Below, in pieces: positions 17,721-27,600 of a stretch of DNA of 64,000 bases. Within the stretch, counting starts at the first letter, position 1, and each line of letters starts with the position of its first letter. This stretch comes from UBA2329 sp964577215 (GTDB lineage Bacteria; Bacteroidota; Bacteroidia; Chitinophagales; Saprospiraceae). The DNA lies in the NCBI GenBank assembly GCA_964577215.1, contig CAZNYK010000001.1, positions 27,976 to 91,975 of the forward strand, in the 5' to 3' direction. The translations under genes and the position numbers were made by a program. Below the pieces are notes generated by a model. It searched no databases. It was not told the DNA's origin and worked only from the letters and a program-made list of their open reading frames with translations.

Positions 17721-20283
17721 TTTTGACTGGGTAGATGCCCTGAAGGCCTTTGCTATCCTGGGCATTGTTTGGAATCATTGGGTGGAGGAATTCAGCCCGG
17801 GGCCTTGGTTTACCAATCCTTCAGATGACTGGCCCCTCCTCTCGATCCGCCTGCAGAACATCCTGCCGCCAGTTGAGAACTGGGGCCTTAAAATGCTCTA
17901 CTTCATAGGATGGCTGGGCGACAGCGGCCCGGGCGTGTTTATCTTATTGAGCGGTTTTGGACTGACGATCAGCCAGTTGCAAAAAACGGATCAACCGCTC
18001 CGGATTGAGCATTTTTTCAAAAAGCGCCTGCTTCGCATCTTTCCCCTATACTTAGTTATCCATTTGCTAATTGTATCCGGGGCTTTTTTCATTTACGGGC
18101 AGGAAGCAATACCGATAGATATCAACTTGTTGCTGAGCCTGTTGGGCTTGCGTTTTACCGATACCCTCTTCTTTTACATCAATCCTTCCTGGTGGTTTAT
18201 ATGGCTTATTTTACAGCTATACCTCATATTCCCTCTTTTGTGGCTGCTCGTAAGGCGATGGGGGGTATCCTGGTTTTTGGCTTTTGCGCTGGCCCTTACA
18301 CTTCTGTCAAGAGGCGCCGGTTTATTGGGCATCCGGTATTCCGACAGCCTGTACAATTGGATGACTGGAATCTTTTTCGGTACCCGGCTGGCGGAGTTCG
18401 CACTGGGCATGGCGCTGGCCTGGGTGATGGTTTACAGGCGCGAGCGAGTGGAGGGGTATTTGCGCGTATCCGGGGTTTTGCCCATTTCCATCGGTGTGTA
18501 TTTGGCCGGGTTGTGCGCTTCTTTCTTTTGGGCCGGCACTTTAGTATCCAACATTTTGGTTACTGCCGGTCTGTCCGGCCTGTTCTACGTACTGTGGGAG
18601 GGAGGTGTAAAGCGATTTCTTCCGGGCTTGCAAAAGCCTTTACTTTGGATTGGAGTGAGCTCGTTCGGGCTTTATTTGTTGCACCAACCGCTATTGGAGT
18701 GGACCGGCGCATACTATCAGGGCATACGGCGTTTTGCCCTGGCCGGCTTGGTATTAATGCTCAGCTTCCCCTTGGCATGGATGATCCAAAAAGCGGTAAC
18801 TGGCGCACAAATGCGCCTGGTTTCCATTGAAGTGAATGGACTTCTGAGATGGCTCGGTTTAGGAATTGCCCTGCTCCTGTTGGCGTTTTGTAAAGAAGCC
18901 GGCTTTGTTCACCAGGGGTTTGGCACAATTCTGATGATAACGTTAACCATGGCCTTGGTTTTATTGATCATAAAAACTACCGCCGACAGCTTCCTCATAT
19001 GGCAGTTTTTCGTTTTGGCGGCTATTTTTTCCACCGGCTTGACCTTGTTTGTATTTCCTTTCTTTTCCATGTTTGCCATTGCGTTGGGCGCTCTTATTGC
19101 AGGGTTGACCGTAGTATTCAACCGGCTTGGAAGCGGGCGCCTTTATGCCTGGGCGCTCTCCTTTTTAGCGGCGGGAGCCTTGGTATCGGCATTGGAATGG
19201 CGCCTGGCCCGTACCAAACCCATGGAAACCGGCTTGCAATGGGGAGAACTGCCTGCATTGGAAATAAACCCCACACGGATATACGGATTGAAGCCGGACC
19301 GGGAGACGCGGCTGAGGTACAACCATTACGATTACGTATTGCGCACCAACTCCTACGGTTTGCCCGGCCCTGAAATCACCCCGGCGAGAACGGATAGCCA
19401 AACCCTGCGAATATTGGCTCTGGGAGATGCTTTCACCATGCCGGAGGGTATTGAATACGAATACGCGTATCCGGCCCTGCTGGAAAATATGTTGAGAGAT
19501 TCCCTGTCGCCGGGAACAGTGCAAGTGATCAATGCCGGAGTGACCGGATACGGGCCCAATGAGGTACTGGCGCAATTGGCTGAGTTGCTGCCGCTGTTCA
19601 AACCCGACTGGGTTACCTACCAGTTTTTTATCAACGAATTTGAAGAAATACAGGTCACGCCCCAGGAAAGACTCCGCGATATTGGGTTGATCTCTGATTG
19701 GACGCCCTTCGAAAAGGCCGTTCGGGGCGCCCAGGTTCCGGCGTATGCCCGGAATTGGGAAGCCCGGCTCTTCGAATGGATAAAACACAGGGACGCCGGC
19801 TACCGCTACAACAAATGCTTGTTGTCTTATTATGAAAAAGACAATGAGCGGCTCTACAACCCGGAGACCTTGCAGCAGGTGGAAGGCATCCTCCACGAGA
19901 TGAAAAGGCTTTGTGGTGAGCATCAAGCGGGTTTGACCATGTTTTTTGTACCTGCCCAGGTGGAAATATCCAAGCCTGAAGACATTGCATATTATCCTGT
20001 ATATACCGACCTGACGGATACGGCCCGGTTTGATTTCCGGCAGCCGGGAAGGTTTGCCTCCATGGTTGCGGCGCAGGCAGGCGTGAGATTCGTCAACCTT
20101 GCCCCGGCATTGAAAAAACATCCGGCGCAGCCCGTTTATTTCCGGGAGTCATGGCACTGGAACCGGGAAGGGCACCGGGCGGCCGCGCAGGCAGTTTTTT
20201 CAGAACTGACCGCAAATGATAACCCGGGGCAGTTCATCCAATTGAAAAAAAATAAAACTTATGGAAACAGAAGCTCGCACTAA
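17668..20283 (+). CDS. Acyltransferase-3 membrane domain fused to an SGNH-like domain
   Basis: 871 residues. The N-terminal part begins FDWVDALKAFAILGIVWNHW, the OafA/acyltransferase-3 signature with the essential His, followed by about ten hydrophobic spans to about residue 500. A periplasmic SGNH-like domain follows (about 580-860). The SGNH nucleophile Ser is Ala (GDAF, Ala588), and the Asp of the terminal D-x-H motif is Ser (Ser828-Trp-His830), so the domain looks catalytically dead. Start is uncertain. ATG 17668 overlaps the deacetylase gene by 53 bases. A TTG at 17695 is preceded by AAGGAGG at good Shine-Dalgarno spacing. Likely role: O-acylation of the glycan, with the SGNH part binding the acceptor. 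Confidence 0.82.
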   Translation: MPVPSKEERLPSSQLRLNFDWVDALKAFAILGIVWNHWVEEFSPGPWFTNPSDDWPLLSIRLQNILPPVENWGLKMLYFIGWLGDSGPGVFILLSGFGLTISQLQKTDQPLRIEHFFKKRLLRIFPLYLVIHLLIVSGAFFIYGQEAIPIDINLLLSLLGLRFTDTLFFYINPSWWFIWLILQLYLIFPLLWLLVRRWGVSWFLAFALALTLLSRGAGLLGIRYSDSLYNWMTGIFFGTRLAEFALGMALAWVMVYRRERVEGYLRVSGVLPISIGVYLAGLCASFFWAGTLVSNILVTAGLSGLFYVLWEGGVKRFLPGLQKPLLWIGVSSFGLYLLHQPLLEWTGAYYQGIRRFALAGLVLMLSFPLAWMIQKAVTGAQMRLVSIEVNGLLRWLGLGIALLLLAFCKEAGFVHQGFGTILMITLTMALVLLIIKTTADSFLIWQFFVLAAIFSTGLTLFVFPFFSMFAIALGALIAGLTVVFNRLGSGRLYAWALSFLAAGALVSALEWRLARTKPMETGLQWGELPALEINPTRIYGLKPDRETRLRYNHYDYVLRTNSYGLPGPEITPARTDSQTLRILALGDAFTMPEGIEYEYAYPALLENMLRDSLSPGTVQVINAGVTGYGPNEVLAQLAELLPLFKPDWVTYQFFINEFEEIQVTPQERLRDIGLISDWTPFEKAVRGAQVPAYARNWEARLFEWIKHRDAGYRYNKCLLSYYEKDNERLYNPETLQQVEGILHEMKRLCGEHQAGLTMFFVPAQVEISKPEDIAYYPVYTDLTDTARFDFRQPGRFASMVAAQAGVRFVNLAPALKKHPAQPVYFRESWHWNREGHRAAAQAVFSELTANDNPGQFIQLKKNKTYGNRSSH

Positions 20284-21379
20284 AACCAAAAAGGCAGTTG
20301 CCGGCAATAACAGCCGCCGGCCATTGGTCAGCGTGATCACCCCCGCCTACAACGAGGGCGCCATAATCGAAGAAAACTTAGAAAAGTTGTGCCGGTATAT
20401 GGCGGGCCTCGAGGACTTCTATCGTTGGGAACTTATTGTCGTAAACGACGGCAGCCGGGACAATACAGGCGAACTGGCAGATGCATTTGCCCACTCTCAT
20501 CCCTATGTGAAGGTACACCATCACCGCGTCAATCGCAACCTGGGCGGCGCACTGCAAACCGGCTTCAATATTGCCAAAGGAGATTACGTAGTAGTGATGG
20601 ATATAGACCTCACCTACTCGGAAGACCACATCGGGCGGATGCTGGCCAAAATGCAGGAAACCGACGCAGATGTCGTAATTGCATCGCCGTACATGGCAGG
20701 CGGCCAAAATACCGCCGTGCCCCGGCTTCGCCTTTTGCTCAGCAGGGGCGCCAACCGCATCATGCGTATGATGTCGCCGACGCCTGTACATACTTTCACC
20801 GGTATGGTCAGAGCCTACAAGGGTTCCTTTCTGAAAAAGCTGAATCTCAAATCGGTAACTTATTCCATCAACCCGGAGATTATCCACAAAGCCCAGATAT
20901 TGCGGGCGAAGATCGTAGAGATACCAGGACATCTGGACTGGAGCGGGCAAAAACAACTTGGAGAAAGCCGCGTTTCCAGCATCAGGATCGGGAATGGCAT
21001 CATCGCCGGCCTCATGTCAGGGTTTATTTTCCGCCCGCACATGTTCTTCCTGAGCATCGGGATCAGCCTTTTTTTGGTCGCCCTGTATATCATCGCCTGG
21101 ATTTTCATTCACACGTTCAACGTTCTTCCGGAAATTGCCATGGAGGCAGGCAACATGGAAGACCGGTTCGGGATGGCAGTAGGCGTCGTCTTCCATGAGC
21201 GACCCTACTCCTTTATGGTGGGCGGCATTTCACTAATTGTCGCTTTGCAATTCTTGAGTATCGGCTTTCTGTCCCTTCAGAGCAAACGCTATTTTGACGA
21301 ACTTTTCCACATCAGTACTACCCTGCTGGCCAACCAGAAAAAAGAAAGCGCTAAGGAAAACGGCACATATAACGAGTAA
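20261..21379 (+). CDS. Glycosyltransferase family 2, dolichol-phosphate-mannosyltransferase-like
   Basis: 372 residues. The GT-A domain has SVITPAYNEGAIIEENL, VVNDGSRDNTG and the metal-binding VMDIDLTY (DxD). The C terminus carries two to three hydrophobic spans (about 260-285 and 320-345) placing it at the inner membrane. This layout fits DPMS/GtrB-like enzymes that load a sugar on polyprenyl phosphate, or EPS chain-elongating GT2s. Two GT-C-like membrane genes follow directly, and polyprenyl-phosphate sugars made by such a GT2 are their usual donors. It overlaps the acyltransferase gene by 23 bases. Confidence 0.85.
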   Translation: METEARTKTKKAVAGNNSRRPLVSVITPAYNEGAIIEENLEKLCRYMAGLEDFYRWELIVVNDGSRDNTGELADAFAHSHPYVKVHHHRVNRNLGGALQTGFNIAKGDYVVVMDIDLTYSEDHIGRMLAKMQETDADVVIASPYMAGGQNTAVPRLRLLLSRGANRIMRMMSPTPVHTFTGMVRAYKGSFLKKLNLKSVTYSINPEIIHKAQILRAKIVEIPGHLDWSGQKQLGESRVSSIRIGNGIIAGLMSGFIFRPHMFFLSIGISLFLVALYIIAWIFIHTFNVLPEIAMEAGNMEDRFGMAVGVVFHERPYSFMVGGISLIVALQFLSIGFLSLQSKRYFDELFHISTTLLANQKKESAKENGTYNE

Positions 21380-21421
21380 ACCTCGTATTGACCAAACACC
21401 ACAAACTTGAATTGACAAACC

Positions 21422-22999
21422 ATGAAAAACGACATTTTCGGCGAGACGGGAAAGGCACGCATACTTGACAGGACCGTGGCCCTGTTCAACGGCATCAACC
21501 CGTATGTTTTCATACTCCTTGTTTTGGTGTTGTTCTACATGCGCTTTACGCTGTCGGTAAACGAAGAACACTACATGGCCCTGGCCAAACAGTTCTTCAA
21601 CCCGGAGTGGATAGCCAATTCTTTTTTCCTCAACGAGTTCGCCAGTACGCGGTTGTTGTACCAGGTTATTATCGGGTGGCCGTTACAATTTTTCTCCTTT
21701 GAAACGGTTGCTGCCGTGGGCAAGTTCCTGTTGGCGGCGCTGACGGCCTGGCCCTTATCCCGGCTGTACCGGCAGCTCGGCCTGTCCAATATTGACGTGC
21801 TGCTGCACTTGCCCTTGCTGTTTTTTGTACGCCAGGCCTTCATTGCCGACGAATTCATCCTGCTGACCCTTGAGCCGAAGGGCTTCGGCTATGCTTTCGT
21901 CTTCTTTGCGCTGTACTATATGTTGTTGGACAAGCACTACACGGCGATCATATTTGCAGTAATAGCCACTTACTTTCACGTGCTTGTGGGCGGCTGGTTT
22001 ATTGTGTATTACGGAATTTACCACCTGGTGAGTGCGCGCTCGCTGAAAAAATCCCTTTTACTGGGTTTGTTTTGCGCGGCTTTTATAATTCCTTTTTTCA
22101 TCTACATTTCTTCCTCGGTAACGGAAAACTTCTCCAGGCCGGACACCCCGGTGAATACAGACTGGATTTTCACTTACGTCAAACAACCCTTCCATACAGC
22201 CCTTTTAGCAAGTTTTTCCTATTTCGTAAAAGACCATTTGCAGGGCACCCTCGCTTTTGCCGGTTTTTTCATGTTGTGCGTTTTTCTTTTCAGCCGGTAC
22301 AGGGATGAACTCAACCTGAAGATCAACCGGATGAATATGCTGATCTTCGCCGGGGTTTTCACGAGTCTTTTATTGTCCTGGTTTGACAAAAACGGAGCTT
22401 TCGTCAAGTATTTTCCCTTTCGCATCAATTCGCTCTTTACCTTCCTGGTCTTTTTGCAAGCGGTGATGCTGGTGCGGCATTTCCTCATAAAAAAAGAAGC
22501 CCTTGTGTACCTGCATTTCGGCGTACTGGTTTTGTTCCTGTTTACTTCTTTCCCCAAGGCAGCTTACGGCTTTTTGATCCACGACGGCTATCGTCACCTC
22601 ACGGGCAAAGCGGTAGACCCCTCCTTTGCAGAGATCACTACTTACATTCGTGATAATACGGCCCGCGAAGACGTGGTAATGCCTTTGTCGAAATTCAGCG
22701 TACCCGGGGCATATGCCACCTTCGAGTCGGATCCCTCCCTGATGAGAAGGATGGAACGAGATAACTTTTGGTCATTCCGCAGCGCGCCGAATTCGCCGGG
22801 CACCGATGCCATGTATCAATGGTATCTGCGGCTGCAGGCAAAAGAAAGCGCCGTTGAAGACTACCGCAATTTGTGCGAAATCAGGAAGGAATTTACCATT
22901 AACTATGTACTCAGCGATTTTAAAATGGAAAACCTCGACTGCACCCGCTTAATCTTCAACAACGGGAGCTACTACTTGTATGCGCTGGAGAATAAATGA
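21422..22999 (+). CDS. Multi-spanning membrane protein, GT-C-like (DUF6798-type)
   Basis: 525 residues with about 9-11 hydrophobic segments, starting at about residue 27 (NPYVFILLVLVLFYM). A first periplasmic loop contains NEEHYMALAKQFFNPEW. A C-terminal soluble part of about 140 residues follows the membrane domain (DPSFAEITTYIRDNTARED). The arrangement of a first loop with acidic residues and a C-terminal domain matches GT-C glycosyltransferases or related membrane proteins. I do not recognise a characterised family. It precedes a GT39-like gene with a 4-base ATGA overlap, so the two are probably coupled. Confidence 0.7.
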   Translation: MKNDIFGETGKARILDRTVALFNGINPYVFILLVLVLFYMRFTLSVNEEHYMALAKQFFNPEWIANSFFLNEFASTRLLYQVIIGWPLQFFSFETVAAVGKFLLAALTAWPLSRLYRQLGLSNIDVLLHLPLLFFVRQAFIADEFILLTLEPKGFGYAFVFFALYYMLLDKHYTAIIFAVIATYFHVLVGGWFIVYYGIYHLVSARSLKKSLLLGLFCAAFIIPFFIYISSSVTENFSRPDTPVNTDWIFTYVKQPFHTALLASFSYFVKDHLQGTLAFAGFFMLCVFLFSRYRDELNLKINRMNMLIFAGVFTSLLLSWFDKNGAFVKYFPFRINSLFTFLVFLQAVMLVRHFLIKKEALVYLHFGVLVLFLFTSFPKAAYGFLIHDGYRHLTGKAVDPSFAEITTYIRDNTAREDVVMPLSKFSVPGAYATFESDPSLMRRMERDNFWSFRSAPNSPGTDAMYQWYLRLQAKESAVEDYRNLCEIRKEFTINYVLSDFKMENLDCTRLIFNNGSYYLYALENK

Positions 23000-24636
23000 A
23001 TACACCGAAGGAATTCAACCGGCATGAAATGATGAAGCAGTTCAAGGAAAAACTTCTGGCAATTCTGGACTACAGCGGGATTTCCGAAAGGAGATCAAAC
23101 CTGCTACTGTTCGCTGTAGTGATCGTTGCGGCGCTCATCAGGCTGGCGACCCTTTCGTCGCCGCTTATAGACCGCACCCACTGGAAGGAGATCGACTACA
23201 TCATGATAGCCGAAAACTATCACCGGCACGGTTATGATTTTCTGCATCCCGAAGTTTCCTGGCCTGCGGAAGAACCCCGCATTACGCCCATGGAATTGCC
23301 GGTGGCGCCTTTCCTGACGGCTCTTCTTTTTCCCGTATTGGGGGAAAATACCTTTTCCATGCGCTTCACCACGTTCCTGGCTTTCCTGTTGCTTATTGTT
23401 TACATGTACAAATTGGTCAAACGGGAAGCGGGGATGGTTCCGGCTTTGTTGTCGGCAGGTTTTGCCGCTGTCTTTCCGCTGTTCAGCCCTTTCGGCAATT
23501 TGCTTTTCTCCGAGCCTCTGATCACCTTCTTGTCCGTGTACTGCTTGTACCATTTTGCCCAGTGGACCGACAAGGCAGGCCGGTTTTCCTTAGCCTGGTT
23601 CATAGCGGGCTTTTCCCTCGTGGTAGCGCTCAATCCCACCTCCTTGTACCTGGGCATTCCCTTGCTGTGGATTTATTTCCGCCGGTACCGCTTTCAGTGG
23701 CGGCAGTACCTGCATTTCGCATGGCCGCTTGCATTGTCGATGGTTATTCCCATCTGGTGGTATGTACACGCCTATCATTTGTCGAAGGCATATCTCGAAA
23801 TATTCGGCGTGTTTGGCGGACTTACCGGAGGGCACGACAAGTTTCAAACACTGACCATGTTATCCAGCTTTGACTGGTACCTAACCATATACTGGAGGGT
23901 AAAGAGCTTAGTGCTGGGAGAACCCGGTTTGTTGCTGATGGCGTCCGGCCTGGTTTGTTCCTTTTGGTTAAGGCGCGGACAACTTTTTTCAGCCTGGTTG
24001 CTTGGCGTCATTTCCTTTTTCGTCATTGTTGCCGAGGGGCAGATAGATGCCCCCTACCGGCAGTTGTCTATCATTCCCGTTGCCGCATTTCTGATCGCTA
24101 TGGGTACAATAGCCTTAGCCGTATTTATCCGGGAATTTCTGTTGCGCAGGATCAGGTTCATTCCTGAAAACGTCGCAGGTATTTTGACCGGCGTCATTTG
24201 CGTGTTATTTCTGGCCGCTTTTCCAATACGCAAACCTCACCTGCTTCCAAAGATAAACGATCAGAAGCCGCAACACGAGGGGAACTGGCTGCTGGCCCAG
24301 GAAATAAGAAAAGTCGCTGTTGATACCACCAAGATCATCATGGCGGGCGAATACAGTATCCACAAAGGCGGCTACGACATAAGCCCTGTCACCTATCACT
24401 ATGCGGGGATCCAGGGCTGGTCGTTGTTTCCCGGTCAATGGAATGAGGCCTATATACTCCAGCTAAAGCAAAAGGGAGCCACCCTGCTGGGCGCTGTGGA
24501 CTATACCAGGGAACCGGAACTCAAGGCTTTCCTTGATACGCTGTCCACCCGGTATCCCGTGGTTTATTCCCGGCCGGAAAAAAGATTGTTACTACTTCGA
24601 TTAGACAATGGTCTTCCATCCGGAGATTCAGAATAG
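22996..24636 (+). CDS. GT39/ArnT-like membrane glycosyltransferase (GT-C)
   Basis: 546 residues with about 10-12 hydrophobic segments. The first periplasmic loop has LIDRTHWKEIDYIMIAENY, corresponding to the acidic catalytic loop of PMT/ArnT enzymes. HPEVSWPAEEPRITPMELPV follows, with a proline- and glutamate-rich stretch typical of PMT_2 proteins. A soluble C-terminal tail of about 110 residues ends the protein. These enzymes transfer a sugar from polyprenyl phosphate at the periplasmic face. The likely donor is the product of the GT2 encoded at 20261. Acceptor unknown. It overlaps the previous gene by 4 bases. Confidence 0.8.
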   Translation: MNTPKEFNRHEMMKQFKEKLLAILDYSGISERRSNLLLFAVVIVAALIRLATLSSPLIDRTHWKEIDYIMIAENYHRHGYDFLHPEVSWPAEEPRITPMELPVAPFLTALLFPVLGENTFSMRFTTFLAFLLLIVYMYKLVKREAGMVPALLSAGFAAVFPLFSPFGNLLFSEPLITFLSVYCLYHFAQWTDKAGRFSLAWFIAGFSLVVALNPTSLYLGIPLLWIYFRRYRFQWRQYLHFAWPLALSMVIPIWWYVHAYHLSKAYLEIFGVFGGLTGGHDKFQTLTMLSSFDWYLTIYWRVKSLVLGEPGLLLMASGLVCSFWLRRGQLFSAWLLGVISFFVIVAEGQIDAPYRQLSIIPVAAFLIAMGTIALAVFIREFLLRRIRFIPENVAGILTGVICVLFLAAFPIRKPHLLPKINDQKPQHEGNWLLAQEIRKVAVDTTKIIMAGEYSIHKGGYDISPVTYHYAGIQGWSLFPGQWNEAYILQLKQKGATLLGAVDYTREPELKAFLDTLSTRYPVVYSRPEKRLLLLRLDNGLPSGDSE

Positions 24637-24640
24637 ACGC

Positions 24641-24672
24641 TTTGTTCCAATGACTGCATTGCCTTATCTTTA
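24641..24672 (+). promoter_or_regulatory. Bacteroidota-type promoter before the GH38-like gene
   Basis: TTTG at 24641-24644 and TATCTTTA at 24665-24672 are separated by 20 bases. This fits the Bacteroidota -33/-7 consensus (TTTG, TAnnTTTG) with one mismatch. The -7 element ends 13 bases before the ATG at 24686, which supports that start over the longer frame at 24608. It would allow the exported protein to be transcribed separately from the upstream operon. Confidence 0.5.
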
Positions 24673-24685
24673 TACCAAAAGCGAG

Positions 24686-27600
24686 ATGAAACCATTGAAA
24701 AACCGGTATTTGAATTATTTCCGGCTAATGTTTGCACTGCAATGCATGGTCCTTTTGCCGGCAGCGCTACAGCCGCTTCAAGCACAACAGAAACATATTT
24801 ACATTGCCAACGACAACCACACCGACTACTTCTGGTCGGCCGACGCGGCGGCCTATACCAACGTCGCCCTGAACGAGATAGACTATTACCTCGACCAGGC
24901 CGATGCCACCCTGGCTTTGCCCTCTCCTTACCAAAGCCGGTACAACTTAGACGGGGCATGGTATGCATACACCTACCGGCAGCACCGCACGGCACAACAG
25001 TTTGAACGGCTGATCAACCGCATCAAAAGCGGACACATCAGCCTGCCTTATAATTTCTTCGCCTCCACTTACGGCGGGCAACCCACCGAAGCCGTTTTGC
25101 GCGGCATGTACTGGCCGGGCAAACTGGAACGCCGCCACAATCTGAACCTGAGCCTTGCAGTGTCCATGGAAAATCAGACGCTCCCCCTGGGCCTGTCTTC
25201 CCTGTGGTCGGGCGCCGGCGCCAAGTATTCCTGGAAAGGGGTTTGCGGTTGCAGTTCGCCGGTGACTACCAATACCCTGAGAAACCGCAATCACGAAATA
25301 TACCGGTACCGGGGATTGGACGGAGGCGAAGTGCTCATGAAGTGGTACTCCTTGACGCCGGCCGGCAATGTTTCGCTGGGAGGATATGCCGAAGCCCGCT
25401 ATCACTTCTCCGTGGTGGAAACGAGCGATGCCTTTTGCAATACACCGCGCTACCCCTATAGCATTGCCGGCGCCTTCGGCTATGGATGGGACGACCTCGA
25501 ACTCCTTACCGATATTTTTCCCCAGGTGGCGCAATCCAATTCCAATTCACTCAGGCAGGTGTACGTGTCCAATGAATCAGATTTTTTTGAGCACTTTGAG
25601 TCAGAGTACGATAGCGCAACACTCCCGTCAGAATCTGTAACCTACGGCAATGACTGGGACACGGACTGCGCCTCCATGGCGGGCGCCACCTCCCGGCTGA
25701 GAATGGCCATGGAAAAACTCCGGGCAGCTGAGGCAATGGCAAGCATCGCGGCTTTGCAGGACTCAGCGTTTTACCCTTCCGAGAACCCTCAAAGAGAGCA
25801 GGCATGGGTAGCGCTCGGCTCCTACTGGGAGCACAATTTCGGCATTGGGGGATGTTGTAATACAGACCGGGCCTCCTGGCAGGCAGATCTCTACGAACAA
25901 GTGCAGGGCTACGTCGACACCCTGTACAACTCTTCTCTCAGGGCGATCGCCGCGGCTGTCCGCAATCCTTCCTCCCTGCCGAGGTTTTTGGTTTTTAATG
26001 CCCTGGGAAGGCAGCGCAACGACTTTGCCGACCTGCCTTACGACGGCACTGCCGAAATCGAGGTTTTTGACGTGAAAGACAACCTGAAAGCGCCGCATCA
26101 ACTCATTCAACGCAATGGGCAGCAATACCTGCGCATTATGGCCCGGCAGGTTTCTCCGGCAGGGTACCGCACTTTTGAGATCCGCCCCGGATCCGCAGGA
26201 CCTCCGCTTCCCAACGCCGCTGCCTGGAACGGGCAAGTACTTGAAAACGAATATTACCGGCTCACTGTCACCTCGCAAGGGGTTATTTCCAGCTTGATTG
26301 ACAAACAAAACAACAACGAGGAGTTTGTAACCCCGGCCAACGGCAGATACCTCAATGACTTCGGCCAGGGGCTTGCCGCAGGAGGCGTTATTACCTTATT
26401 GGACAACGGCCCGGTATCCGCCACCCTTTCCTGCAGCGGCCCTGATCCCCTGCCCCACACCACTCTGATCACATTGTACAAAAACATCAATCGCATAGAT
26501 ATTGAAAACCGCATTACTTCCAACTTCGGCGACGGCATACGCACCTATTCCTTTTCTTTCAACCTCCAGTCGCCTACCCTGTGGCACGAAGAACTGGGCG
26601 CCATTCTCAAAGCCAAATACACTTCCAATGGCGGCCATTACGCGCCGCCGGGTCAACCCATTCGTCACGACTGGCAGACGCTCAACCACTTTGCCGACAT
26701 AGGCGGCGCAGGCAAAGGCGTTACCCTTTCCAACCTCGGCGCCGCATTTATGAAGTTGGGCAATAGCTCTGCTAACTTCCTCGACGAAAACAGTTCCCAG
26801 ATCAATGTGCTCATCGGCGGCAGGATGGCCGGTTCCGGCCCGGGTATCGCCAACCAGTTCAACCAGACAGACTTCCCCAACGCTTTCTCCCTGCGTACCC
26901 GCTCCACAGCTTTCGATCCCGCAGAGGCCATGCAGTTTGCGCTGGAACACCAAAATCCGCTCGTAGCCGCTATGATCGAGGGCGAAGCGCAGGCGCCGCT
27001 TCCAGACACGGGTTTCACCCTTATCGACATACCCAATCCCAACTTGTTGCTCTGGGCAATCAAACCTTCGGAAGAAGGTATGGCCGACGGAGGCTTGATG
27101 ATGAGGCTTTGGAACATGGGGCAACAAACCGAAGAGGCTCTCGTCCACTTTTCGCGGCCCGTGTTAGAGGCGCGTAAAGCAACGCACCTGGAGACAGACA
27201 CAGGGCCGGCCGCAATTGAAAACGGCGCTTTGCCTCTCCAAATCGGCAGCCGGAAGATGGAAACCTATCGCGTTTTTTTGGATTCTGCCTCAGTGGATTG
27301 TTCAACGACCGGTTCACTGATGCAAACCATCTGCCAGGGGGAATCATTCGAAGGCTACTCACAGAGCGGCACGTATGCGGATACGCTCAGCGCGGCCAAC
27401 GGCTGCGACAGCGTGCGCACCCTTGTTCTCACGGTACTTCCCAATGCATCCGCCACCCTGAACCGGACCATCTGCCAGGGGGAGTCATTCGAGGGCTATT
27501 CGCAAAGCGGCACGTATGCGGATACGCTCAGCGCNNNNNNNNNNNNNNNNNNNNNNNNNNNNNNNNNNNNNNNNNNNNNNNNNNNNNNNNNNNNNNNNNN

